A DNA stretch of 64,000 bases from Anaerolineae bacterium (GTDB lineage Bacteria > Chloroflexota > Anaerolineae > Aggregatilineales > JAFGMM01), in assembly GCA_027494055.1 (NCBI GenBank), contig JAOSJO010000024.1, positions 484,073-548,072 on the forward strand, read 5' to 3'. The notes beneath the pieces were generated by a model. The model saw only the letters and a list, made by a program, of their open reading frames with translations, ran no database searches and had not been told where the DNA came from. Shown in pieces: positions 55,457 to 64,000 of this stretch; the stretch's first letter is position 1, and every line of letters starts with the position of its first letter. Made by a program: the position numbers and the translations under genes.

Positions 55457-55925
55457 ATGGACGAGACGACACCCGCACAGAAGCGCCTTCGGTTTCGCGC
55501 CGTCGATCCCGACGACGTTGACGCGCTTCACGCGGCCTGCCTCATCGACTGGCCGCGCCACGAGGTGGAGCGGCTGGTGGAGTTGGCGCTGCGTGTGGCA
55601 CGCGACCGGCGCGGCGTCGGCGTGGTCGCTGCCCGCGATGCGGGGGGAGGGCGTGCCCGTTGGCTTCGGCCTGTTGACGCTGTGGCCGCACGCAGCGGAG
55701 GTGAGCGACCTGACGGTTGCGCCGGCGCTTCGCGGGCAGGGGATTGGCACGGCGCTGCTGCGCCACCTGGAGCGCGCCGCCCGCGCAATGCAGGCGGAGC
55801 GCCTGGAGATTGGCGTTGCAGCGCGCAACACGCGCGCGCTGGCGCTGTACCGGCGGTTGGGCTTCGTGGAGGACCGGCAGGTGGAGGTGGACCTCGGCGA
55901 AGGCGCGGAGGTGGTGGTCACTTGA
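55457..55925 (+). CDS. GNAT-family N-acetyltransferase (one frameshift)
   Basis: About 156 residues. The N-terminus MDETTPAQKRLRFRAVDPDD and the acetyl-CoA loop LRGQGIGTALLRHLE, plus RNTRALALYRRLGFVE, are typical GNAT features. The G-run at 55642-55647 breaks the frame; the second half continues EGVPVGFGLLTLWPHAAEVS. The substrate is unknown; RimI-type peptide or small-molecule acetylation are possible. It faces away from the neighbouring membrane gene. Confidence 0.78.
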
Positions 55926-56091
55926 GCAAGGTGCTCTGTCAAGAAGTATCTTGATCGGCTGAGGCCTTGTGCTGTGTGTCGGCCAAGATTGCATTTCGTG
56001 TAGTCATGACAGATAAAAACCAACACCACAGACCAACACAGAAGAAACCAGACCCGCCAACCGCCGCGCAACCCCCGCGCCGTTTCTGGCG

Positions 56092-56097
56092 TATAAT
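56092..56097 (+). promoter_or_regulatory. -10 element upstream of a membrane-protein gene
   Basis: A perfect TATAAT lies 41 bp before the ATG at 56138, in an AT-rich patch (GTATAATCAAAAAG). No good -35 is visible. Confidence 0.4.
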
Positions 56098-56137
56098 CAA
56101 AAAGATATCGGAGCTTGCCTGTCAGGGAGGGGGAACT

Positions 56138-56898
56138 ATGGAGCAGAAGGACATCGAGCAGCGCGCGCGGCTGATCGGCGGCGTGCTGGTCATCGCACTG
56201 GGCGTCCTGGCGATCATCGGCCAGTTGGACGTCGTCACGGGCAGCATGGAAGCCTGGCTGTGGGTTATCCTGCTGGCGGTGGCGGCGGTCGCGTTTGCGT
56301 GGCTGTACTTCACGTCGCGGGAGGCCTGGGCGCTGCTCGTCGCGTACATTGCCGGCGCGATTGCCGTGATCGTCCTCGCCGCCGCCATCGTCAGTGTTGA
56401 GGGCGACGCGCTGCCGACTCTGTGCTGGTGCTTATCGGCGTGCCGTTCGTGGTCGCCTGGTGGCGCGACCGCCGCGAGTGGGGCCTGCTCATCCCGGCTT
56501 ACGTGTTGTTCGCCATTGCGGCGGCGTTCGTGTTCAACGTCTTTGAGACCGAGAACTTCGTCGTCACCTACGTCATGTGGATCATCGCCGCGCCCTTCCT
56601 GCTTGCAGCCGCCATCTCGCGCCAGTGGCCGTTCCTGATCCCCGGCGGGATCATGTTTGTGATTGGCGCGGCCTTTGTGGTTGGCTCAGGCGAAGCGATC
56701 GGGACAGCGGTCAACGTCTTCGTGGCGCTGGTCCTGATCGCGACGGGCGCGTTCCTGCTCTACCGCGCGTTCATAGAGCGCCGCCAGCCTGAACCACGAC
56801 CGCGCCCGGCAGTGTATCACGCCGGGCGCTATTTGATTTCGAACGTCACCACGCAGTCGGTCCGCGCCTCGCTGAGCGCACGGAGGGCGAGACTGTAG
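56138..56898 (+). CDS. Multi-pass membrane protein, LiaF-like N-terminal type (one frameshift)
   Basis: About 250 residues. IGGVLVIALGVLAIIGQLDVV begins a DUF5668/LiaF-like helix pattern; further helices are WLWVILLAVAAVAFAWLYF, LLVAYIAGAIAVIVLAAAIV and, in the next frame, WGLLIPAYVLFAIAAAFVF. The frame changes near 56418. SD sequence GGGAGGGGG precedes the ATG. The end overlaps the convergent J-domain gene by up to 70 bp, so the true stop may be earlier. The gene at 61843 has a similar layout. Confidence 0.65.
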
Positions 56899-57617
56899 GT
56901 CGCATTGCGCCAGTCGGGGACCGCCACGCGCGCGAGGAAGCCGTCCGCAACCGGCCCAAGCATCGGTCCGGATTGCGCCGGCGCTTCCAGGTCCGCGTGG
57001 CTCAGGATCAGGACATACGTCTCCACACCTGCCGAGCCATAGGCGCGGACCGCAACCGGCGCATGCTCCGGCCCGACCTCCAGCACCAGCCGTTCGATGC
57101 GCCAGCGCGCCCCGGCGCAGCCCGTCGCGTCGTCGAGCATCTGGAGCGCGGGCAGCCCGGAGGGCGCTTCCAGCACGGCGGGGCGCCAGGGGCCGTCGAT
57201 GGCGAGCAGACCGCCCACACAGAACACCGCGCTCAACAGGAAGAGAAGGGCAATCCACGGGCCGGGGCCGACCGAAACGCGGCGGCGGCGCGGCATCTTC
57301 TGGGGCCAGGGGAAGTCCTGGTACGTCGCATAGCGCGGCTGCCTCCCGGCGGAGCGGCCGGCGTCGGGTGTGAGGTGTAGCCAGCGTTGCTCGTTGTACT
57401 GCGCCCGCGATTCGGGGTCGCTGAGCACCGCGTAGGCCTCGGTAAGCTGCTTGAAGGTGTGCGTCGCCCAGTCGCGCCGGTCCGGGTTGGTGTCCGGGTG
57501 GGTTTCCTTGGCGCGCTGGCGGTAAGCGCGCTGGATCTGCTCGTATGTCGCGGTAGGCGGCACGCCGAGCAGGGCATAGTAATCGTTATCGGGGTCGTAG
57601 GTGGGGCGCTTACTCAT
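56829..57617 (-). CDS. J-domain protein with membrane helix and extracellular domain
   Basis: A 262-residue intact protein. The N-terminal J domain (about 10-75) keeps the HPD tripeptide (H40-D42) in ETHPDTNPD and the leading YYALLGVPPTATYEQI. A Pro/Arg-rich linker leads to one helix (PWIALLFLLSAVFCVGGLLAI) and a beta-rich end (RLVLEVGPEHAPVAVRAYG). Such a J protein may recruit DnaK to the membrane; no DnaK or GrpE is nearby. It is followed by a zinc-ribbon gene upstream on the same strand. Confidence 0.82.
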   Translation of the reverse strand: MSKRPTYDPDNDYYALLGVPPTATYEQIQRAYRQRAKETHPDTNPDRRDWATHTFKQLTEAYAVLSDPESRAQYNEQRWLHLTPDAGRSAGRQPRYATYQDFPWPQKMPRRRRVSVGPGPWIALLFLLSAVFCVGGLLAIDGPWRPAVLEAPSGLPALQMLDDATGCAGARWRIERLVLEVGPEHAPVAVRAYGSAGVETYVLILSHADLEAPAQSGPMLGPVADGFLARVAVPDWRNATYSLALRALSEARTDCVVTFEIK

Positions 57618-57629
57618 GAGGCCATCATC

Positions 57630-57991
57630 TTACGCCTGAGCACGGTAGGCGCACGTGCGGCGCAACCGCGCCTCATGCCGGGTAGCGCGCTCCAGTTCCT
57701 TGAGCTGCTCCGGGTCCACCTGAAGCATCAGGTGCCCGCACGACCGGCAGACCGCGCACGCCACCTCCAGGGTGGAACTCTGGAGACGGAAGAGCCGGCG
57801 CGCGCGCGCCAGGGATAGCCCCTTGGGCGCAAAGAGCGGGGGCGGAACTTGGGCCTGTCGGTGAGGAGGGTCCCGCTCCCGAGGTCGGTCGAGCCGCAAC
57901 GCGGGCACCGGTGCGCCGGCGCAGACGACGGTTTGGGCGCAGCCGGCGCGCGGGCGGGTTGTGCTTCCGGAACGGCTGTCTGCGTTGACAT
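57630..57991 (-). CDS. Zinc-ribbon protein (one frameshift)
   Basis: About 120 residues. An Ala/Pro-rich start (MSTQTAVPEAQPARAPAAP) precedes CPRCGSTDLGSG and, in the other frame, CAVCRSCGHLMLQV, forming a four-Cys ribbon. One C missing in the run near 57838-57842 breaks the frame; repairing it reads KFRPPLFAPKGLSLARARRL. The protein may serve as a small nucleic-acid or protein-binding adaptor. It stops 13 bp before the J-domain gene start region on the same strand. Confidence 0.65.
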
Positions 57992-58057
57992 GTTTACTCT
58001 CTTCAGTTATAAAGCCGGACGGACTCTCGCCGTCCATTATAGTCACTTGCGCAGCGG

Positions 58058-60242
58058 ATGCACAGCCGCGCCGAAACGCTCGTCGGAAAGGACGAACCGG
58101 ACTTGTCACCACAAAGCCACGACCAGAAGATTGCCTCACAGCTCAGCCTGCGGCCCGTGCAGGTCGCGGCGGCAATCCAGTTGCTCGACGCGGGTAACAC
58201 ACCGCCGTTCATCGCGCGCTATCGCAAGGAGATCACCGGCAGCCTCGACGAGGAACAGCTTCGCCAGCTCACCAACCTGCTGGACAGGCTGCGCAACCTC
58301 GACGCGCGCCGCGACACGATCATCGCGTCCATCGAGGAGCAGGGCAAGCTCACGCCCGACCTGCGCGAGAAGCTGCTCGCCGCCGAGACCCCTGACCGAG
58401 CTTGAGGATCTCTACCAGCCGTACAAGCCGAAGCGGCGCACTCGCGCCAGCATCGCGCGCGAGCGCGGGCTGCAGGGGCTGGCCGATTTGATCCTGCAGC
58501 AGGCGCACGGCCCCGAGACGCCAGAACAGCTCGCCGCGCCTTTCGTCAACGACGAAGTCCCCACGCCGGAGGACGCGCTCGCGGGGGCGCGCGACATCGT
58601 GGCGGAGACGATCAGCGACCACCCGGAGATCCGGCGGCGCGTGCGCGAGCAGGCGCTCCAGTACGGCGTGTTGCAGTGCGAGAAGGCAAAGGACGCGGAA
58701 GACCCCAAGAGCGTCTACCAGACGTACTACGACTTCGCAAACCGGGTGGGGCGGGTGCGCCCGCACCAGGTGTTGGCGATCAACCGGGGGGAGGCCGAGA
58801 AGGTGTTGCGCGTGCGCGTCGAGGTCGAGACGCGGGACTGGCGGGAGCCGATTCTGTGGCTCTTCCGGCCCGACCGGCGCTCGCCGATGGCGACGCAGCT
58901 TGAGGCCGCCGTTGAGGACGCCGCCACGCGCCTGCTGCTCCCCGCAATCGAGCGCGACGTGCGCCGCGGGCTTACTGAAGAAGCCGAGGCGCGCGCGATT
59001 GAGGTCTTCGCCGCCAACCTGCGCGGCCTGCTCAGCCAGCCGCCGCTCGCCGGGCGCACGATCATCGGCGTGGACCCGGCGTACCGCACGGGCTGCAAGG
59101 TCGCGGTGGTCGACCCGACCGGGAAGGTGCTTGAGACCACGACCATCTACCCGCACGAGCCGCAGCGCCGGCGCGATGAGGCGCTCAGGACGCTACAGGT
59201 GCTCGTTGCGCGGCACGCCGCGTCGCTGATCGCCATCGGGAACGGCACCGCCTCGCGCGAGACGGAGCAGTTGGTCGCGGAGTTGACGCGCCGGTTGGAT
59301 GGCGCGCACTACCTCATGGTGAACGAAGCCGGCGCGAGCGTGTACAGCGCCAGCCCGTTGGCGCGCGCCGAGCTGCCCGACCTCGACGTGAGCCTGCGCG
59401 GCGCGGTGTCGATTGCGCGGCGCGCGCAGGACCCGCTCGCGGAGCTGGTCAAGATCGACCCGCAGTCGATAGGCGTGGGCATGTACCAGCACGACGTGAA
59501 CCAGAAGCAGCTTGCCGACACCCTGACGGGCGTGGTCGAGAGCGTGGTGAACCAGGTCGGCGTGGACCTCAACACGGCGTCGGTGGCGCTGCTGACCTAT
59601 GTCGCCGGCGTCGGCCCCAAGCTGGCGGAGCGGATCGTGGCGTACCGCGACGAGCACGGGCCGTTCGCAAACCGGAAGGCGCTGCAAAACGTCCCCGGCC
59701 TGGGACCGAAAGCGTTCGAGCAGGCCGCCGGCTTCCTGCGCCTCCGGGACGGCGATAACCCGCTCGACGCGAGCGCCATCCACCCGGAGAGCTACGCTGT
59801 CGCCGCGAAGCTGCTCAAGCGCGCCGGTCTGAAGGCCACCACGCCGCCCCCGGAACGCGAGGAAGCGCTGACGCGATGCCGCGCGGCACAGCCAATCGAG
59901 GCGCTGGCCGCCGAACTCGGCGTGGGCGTGCCCACCCTGCAGGATATCTTCGAGCAGCTTGCACGCCCTGGCCGCGACCCGCGCGCGGACCTGCCCGCGC
60001 CCATCCTGCGCAGCGACGTGCTCTCGATGGACGACCTGCGGGAGGGGATGGTGTTGAGCGGGACGGTGCGCAACGTGGTGGACTTTGGCGCATTCGTCGA
60101 TATTGGCGTGAAGCAGGACGGCCTGCTGCACCGCAGCCAGATTCCGCACGGCGTGATGGTGGGCGTGGGCGACGTGATCGAGGTGGCGATCCTGGGCGTG
60201 GAGCCGGAGCGCGGGCGCATCAGCCTGGGCTGGCCCGGTTAG
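58058..60242 (+). CDS. tex: RNA-binding transcription accessory protein Tex (one frameshift)
   Basis: About 727 residues. The N-terminal helix-turn-helix part has NTPPFIARYRKEITGSLDEE; the YqgF-like part shows IIGVDPAYRTGCKVAVVD; the HhH part has LLTYVAGVGPKLAERIVAYR and NVPGLGPKAFEQAAGFLR; the C-terminal S1 domain has GTVRNVVDFGAFVDIGV. The frame changes near 58390, between LLAAETP and LTELEDLYQPYKPKRRT. Tex binds RNA and influences transcription and toxin expression in various bacteria. Confidence 0.92.
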
Positions 60243-60262
60243 CTCACCTCCGCGCCGCGCTT

Positions 60263-60291
60263 TTGGCTGTGGGAGTGCATTGGGTTATACT
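60263..60291 (+). promoter_or_regulatory. sigma70-type promoter of the SDR gene
   Basis: TTGGCT (60263-60268) and TATACT (60286-60291) are separated by 17 bp, 29 bp upstream of the ATG at 60320. Good match and spacing. Confidence 0.6.
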
Positions 60292-60319
60292 TAACGACGA
60301 GTTAATAAAGGGTAAAGCA

Positions 60320-61061
60320 ATGGATATTCTCGACAAAGAAACCCGGCTCGAAGGTCAGGCCGCCATCGTTACCGGCGGCGGAACAGGGATCGGCGCGGCG
60401 GTGGCAAAGGCGCTCGCGCGCGCGGGCGTTCGCGTGGTGATCTGCGGGCGGCGCGTCGCTCCGCTGGAAAGCACGCTCGCGGCAATCGAAGAAGCCGGCG
60501 GCGAAGGGCTTGCGGTACAGGCGGATGTCGCGGACGCGCGCGACGTGGCGCGCCTTGTCAAGACAACGACCCAGGAGTACGGAGCCGTGGATATCCTGGT
60601 CAACAACGCGGGCATCGGCGGTGGGGGATACATCCACGACCACGACATCGAAGCCTGGGACCGGGTCATGGCCGTCAACCTGCGCGGCCCGTTCCTGATG
60701 GCGCGCGCCGTGCTGCCGATCATGCGCGCGCGGCGCTGGGGCCACATCGTCAACATCAGTTCGGAGTCGGCCCACAACTACTATCAGGGCGACGGCGCGT
60801 ATGGCATCGCCAAGCACGCGCTCAACGCGCTCTCGGAGTACATCCAGCGCGAGAACCAGGATTTCAACATCCGCGTCGACACCATCAGCCCAGGGATGGT
60901 GGTCACCGAGATGTCGCAGGATCTCGCCCGGCCTGGATCATGCGAAGTGCCTCACCGGCGAAGACATTGCCGATCTCGTGCTCTGGCTGGTCAGCCGCCG
61001 GCCCAACATCAAGATCGGGACGCCGGTTCTTATCCAAACCATGCTCAACCCGTGGGAGTGA
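60320..61061 (+). CDS. Short-chain dehydrogenase/reductase (one frameshift)
   Basis: About 247 residues. AAIVTGGGTGIGAAVAKALA is the NAD(P) motif, VNNAGIGGGGY and ISSESAHNYY contain the Asn and Ser, and YGIAKHALNALSEY the YxxxK pair, all of which support an active classical SDR. RVDTISPGMV follows. The frame changes near 60935, after which DIADLVLWLVSRRP completes the fold. The substrate is unknown. It is followed 7 bp later by the DUF2726 gene. Confidence 0.85.
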
Positions 61062-61068
61062 CAGACAA

Positions 61069-61744
61069 ATGTCCGATGACGCCAATGAGAGAACTGGCTG
61101 CCTGGCGGCCCTCCTTGGATTGTTTTTGCCAAGGGGGAAGCCTCAAGAATCTGTCAGGGGCCAAGAAACGTCGAGGGGCAAGGAGCCATTGCAATACCAG
61201 CTCCGCGCCAGTCTCCTTACCAATGCGGAATGCTCGTTTTACGGTGTTTTGAAGCGCGTGGTAGGGGACCAAGTTACGATCTGCCCAATGGTCAGGTTGG
61301 GCGATGTCTTCTCGGTCCCGAGTTCCGAGAACAGCAAGTCTGCCGAGAAGCGCATTAACCAGAAACACGTCGATTTCCTTCTCTGCGATGCTGCTTCGAT
61401 GCGTCCCCTCGTCGGCATCGAGCTTGACGACTCCAGTCACGAACGCTCTGATAGAAAGCAACGTGACAAGACCGTAGATGGCGTCTTCAAGGCCGGCGGG
61501 CTTCCGCTGCTTCATATGCCCGTCGGTCGCGGCTATAGTCAGCAGGGCTGACCGCGTTGCTGGCTCCGCACCTGGGTGGTGAAGGCGATGTTTCAACGCC
61601 ACTCTGTCCAAAATGTGGCGTGGCAATGGTAGTGAGGACCTCGACACGCGGACCGCATCAGGGAAGCAATTCTATGGCTGCCCAAACTATCCGCGGTGCA
61701 CGGAAACAATCCCAATTGAGGACGCCACACCGGCGGCGGGGTAG
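61069..61744 (+). CDS. DUF2726 domain protein with topoisomerase-type zinc finger (frameshifted)
   Basis: The first part shows LLTNAECSFYGVLKRVVG, NQKHVDFLLCDAASMRPLVG and IELDDSSHERSDRKQRDKTV, the nuclease-like DUF2726 core with an E-D...K arrangement. After the present stop at 61549-61551, another frame reads CPKCGVAMVVRTSTRGPHQG, and after a missing G in the run at 61661-61663, KQFYGCPNYPRCTETIPIED, a four-Cys zinc finger as in topoisomerase I. The combination is typical of DUF2726 proteins, so I treat all as one gene. Lower GC than neighbours suggests transfer. Confidence 0.7.
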
Positions 61745-61842
61745 CGCGCCCCCCGCAACTTCACCGGCCCTTGCGCGTAGTAGAGGACAGAGACAGACAA
61801 GACCCTCAAAGCGCGAGCGAACCGCGCAAGGAGACAGAAACA

Positions 61843-62869
61843 ATGCAGAGAAACCAATCTGGCGGACACGTGATCGTCGCCGTGATCTTGATCGGGCTGG
61901 GCATCGTGTTCTTCATCGGCCAGGTGGTGCCGGGCTTCTCGCTCTGGAGCTGGATCTGGCGGCTGTGGCCCTTCTTCATCATCGTGCCGGGGCTGGCGAT
62001 GTTCGTCCCGGTGCTGAACAAGCGTGAGGCAGGGCTTGCGGTGCCGGCGTCGCTGGTCACCGGCACCGGGTTGATCCTGCTCTACCAGAGCATCACCGGC
62101 AACTGGGGAAGCTGGGCCTATGTATGGACGCTGTACGGCGTGTTCCTCGGCTTCGGAATGTGGCTGATGGGGCGCGCCCGCGGCGATGAGAGCACGCAGC
62201 GGACGGGCGTCAACTTCATGGCAGTCGGGTTTGGCGGCTTCGTGATCTTCGGCCTGTTCTTCGGCGGGGTTCATCCGCTGGGGGGTGCTGCTGCCGCTCG
62301 TCCTGATCGGGATGGGGGCGTGGTTCCTCTACCGCGCGCTGGGCGGTAAGCCTGTGGACATCGCCCGCACCTTCACGCCCTCCGAGCGCACCGCCGCCCG
62401 CCCCGCGCCGCCGACGCCGCCTCAGGCCGAGGTCGCGCCACGAGTCGAGCCGGCTCCAGAACCGCCGAAGGCAGCGCCGGTTCCGCCGCCCCCGCCGCCG
62501 GTGAGGGACATCCTCGCGGATACCCCGCTGGGGAGGGACATCGCGGAAGCGCTCGCCGAGGACGAAGCGCCCCCGGCCCCGCCTCAGCCGGAGACGCCGG
62601 AAGCCGAACCGCGCCAGCCCGAAAGCGAGGGCGTCCCTCCGGTCAGTGAGGCGGTCGCGCCCGTCGCGGAAGCGGTGACGCCGGTGAGCGAGGCGGTCGA
62701 GCCGACGGACTCAGCCGAAAGCCTGGCCGCCGACATCGAGGCGGAGATCGAAGCGGCTGCATCGGCGGCGCGCGAGATGATCGACCGGCAGGGCGAGAGC
62801 GCGCCTGATGCTGGCGCGGAGGACGCGACCGGCGTGGACGCGGACGAAGACGATACGGAAGAGTTATAG
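61843..62869 (+). CDS. LiaF-like membrane protein with long Pro/Glu-rich tail (one frameshift)
   Basis: About 341 residues. Helices VIVAVILIGLGIVFFIGQVV, LWPFFIIVPGLAMFVPV, LVTGTGLILLYQSI and VFLGFGMWLM form the DUF5668-like membrane part; a G-run at 62280-62285 breaks the frame, then VLLPLVLIGMGAWFLYRALG continues. The tail (from about residue 185) is an acidic Ala/Pro/Glu-rich stretch of low complexity. The gene ends before a clear terminator. It resembles the membrane gene at 56138. Confidence 0.68.
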
Positions 62870-62902
62870 CCCGCACAGACGCAGGCGCGCCAGGAATCGG
62901 TA

Positions 62903-62937
62903 CGGGGCGGCCCACTTTGGTGAGCCACCCCGTTTTT
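62903..62937 (+). terminator. Intrinsic terminator
   Basis: CGGGGCGGCCCAC (62903-62915) pairs with GTGAGCCACCCCG (62920-62932) with two mismatches around TTTG, and TTTTT (62933-62937) follows directly. It ends the 61843 gene and lies between it and the convergent PBP gene. Confidence 0.8.
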
Positions 62938-62963
62938 ACATCCTGGCTGCGTGGCGCCTGCCC

Positions 62964-64000
62964 TTACTCGCCCAGCGAGGTCTCCGCCGTGATGATCGCC
63001 GGCATCTCGTACTCCCAGTCCGCCGGGTACGGGGTGATCGGCACGCCGTAGTACTCTTCGATGATGCGGCGCACGATGGGCGCAGCGACATAAGACCCCT
63101 CGTGCGCGTGCTCGACGATGACGACAACCGCGATCTCCGGCTTGTCCGCCGGCGCGTAGGCCGCGAACCAGGCGTGGGGTTCGCCAACGGTTTCCGAGGT
63201 GCCCGTCTTGCCGCACGTCGGGATCTGCATCCCCTCGAAGCGCCATGTGGCGGTGCCGGCGGGGTCAGTGGTCACAGCGCAGAGCGACTCGCGCACGGCG
63301 GCGAGCACCGCAGGGTCGATATCGATCTGGCGCTGCTCAACCGGCGTCATGACCCAGCTTGGCTCTTCGCCGATCAGGCCGATGTGGTGCACAAGCTGCG
63401 GCTGGTACAGCGTGCCGCCATTGGCGACGGCGGCGACCAGCCGCGCAACCTGAAGCGGCGTCACCTGCACGTCACCCTGGCCGATTGCCATGTTGATGCT
63501 GTCGTTGTAGGTCCAGCTCGCGCCCCGGCGCTGCTTCCACGTTGGGCTGGGGATCAGCCCGGCGGCCTCGTCAACGCCCTCGATGCCAGTCGCTTCGCCC
63601 AGTCCCATCTCTTGCGCGTACTCGCCCAAGAGGCCCTGTTCGCGCTGGTCGAGGCGCAGCCCGATCTCGTAGTTGTAGGGGTCGCAGGAGTAGGTAAGCG
63701 ATTGGCGCAGCGTGATCGTGCCGTGGCCGCCGGGCAGCCAGTCATACCGGGTGAAGCCGTCCGGCTGCTGCCACGATCCGGTACAGCGGAGTGTCTGGTT
63801 GAGGGCAAACTCGCCGCTGTCGGCAGCGGCGGCCATCGTGACGATCTTGAACACCGAGCCGGGCGGGTAAACGCCGGTGGTGGCGCGATTCAACTGGGGG
63901 CGGCGCGGGTCATTGGCGATGGCTTGCAGTTCGGCCTGGGCGTCGCGCGGCGTGTCGGGATTGTAGATGTTGGGATCGAACCACGGGTAAGAGACCATCG
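62964..64000 (-). CDS. mrdA: Penicillin-binding protein 2-type transpeptidase (5' end beyond the window)
   Basis: The C-terminal 344 residues of a class B PBP. The active-site S of SXXK is in YPPGSVFKIVTM; SCDPYNYEIG covers the SXN region, where the Asn is displaced, and CGKTGTSETVGEPHAWF gives the KTG motif. The fold, including GQGDVQVTPLQVARL, is that of PBP2, which cross-links peptidoglycan during elongation. The gene extends past position 64000 and is intact as far as seen. No rodA is in the window. Confidence 0.88.
   Translation of the reverse strand, partial: MVSYPWFDPNIYNPDTPRDAQAELQAIANDPRRPQLNRATTGVYPPGSVFKIVTMAAAADSGEFALNQTLRCTGSWQQPDGFTRYDWLPGGHGTITLRQSLTYSCDPYNYEIGLRLDQREQGLLGEYAQEMGLGEATGIEGVDEAAGLIPSPTWKQRRGASWTYNDSINMAIGQGDVQVTPLQVARLVAAVANGGTLYQPQLVHHIGLIGEEPSWVMTPVEQRQIDIDPAVLAAVRESLCAVTTDPAGTATWRFEGMQIPTCGKTGTSETVGEPHAWFAAYAPADKPEIAVVVIVEHAHEGSYVAAPIVRRIIEEYYGVPITPYPADWEYEMPAIITAETSLGE

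Noticed and set aside
1-64000. tRNA, rRNA and CRISPR arrays
   Set aside because: I looked for T-arm type motifs, rRNA cores and repeat-spacer patterns by eye and found none; a covariance search would be needed to exclude short RNAs.

Overview
This 64 kb window is GC-rich (roughly two thirds G+C by eye) and carries about 55 protein genes. The gene set suggests a Chloroflexota (Anaerolineae-like) bacterium, probably a metagenome-assembled genome. Pointers are a response-regulator/CpaE-type ATPase fusion, a YfhO-type membrane protein, a baseplate-J-like protein beside ruvX and mltG, F420 genes, and secreted proteins with Thr/Pro-rich linkers. This placement is an inference; no rRNA, tRNA or other phylogenetic marker was found. 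I saw no CRISPR array, tRNA, rRNA or prophage.

Layout. 0.1-4.3 kb: REC-ParA fusion, endonuclease V, sirtuin and a GAF histidine kinase. 4.47-5.48 kb: a lower-GC island bounded by perfect 16-bp inverted repeats and carrying a RibD/DHFR-like gene. 5.5-20.2 kb: YfhO-like protein, YqeC-MocA (selenium/molybdenum hydroxylase maturation), purine nucleoside phosphorylase, Xer-type recombinase, pyrimidine phosphorylase, FAD amine-oxidase-like protein, an mltG-ruvX-baseplate-J-like operon, and threonine synthase. 20.3-29.4 kb: CofE, NpdG and an SsnA-like aminohydrolase; an MntA-HepT toxin-antitoxin pair overlapping a third unknown gene; a pentapeptide-repeat protein, a flavodoxin, a PLP enzyme and a GT2 glycosyltransferase. 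29.6-36.7 kb: zinc-finger microprotein, adenine deaminase, hydantoinase-type amidohydrolase, lipid kinase and an 8-oxoguanine-deaminase-like amidohydrolase. 36.8-47.4 kb: RqcH, FHA protein, two glycosyltransferases separated by a 110-bp tandem duplication, two secreted proteins, a double DinB protein and alanine dehydrogenase. 47.6-64 kb: two histidine kinases, PDZ lipoprotein, TsaD, M24 peptidase, GNAT, J-domain protein, Tex, SDR, a DUF2726/topoisomerase-zinc-finger protein and PBP2, which runs off the window.

Two themes stand out. First, nucleobase salvage and breakdown: PNP, pyrimidine phosphorylase, adenine deaminase, SsnA-like, 8-oxoguanine-deaminase-like and hydantoinase-type enzymes, plus YqeC-MocA, lie within 29 kb. 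Second, about half of the genes are broken by single-base frameshifts, including normally essential ones (tsaD, ruvX) and mltG. Many breaks fall in runs of G or C, so they are more likely sequencing or assembly indels than real pseudogenes. I therefore list such genes as CDS spanning the breaks and give approximate break positions.
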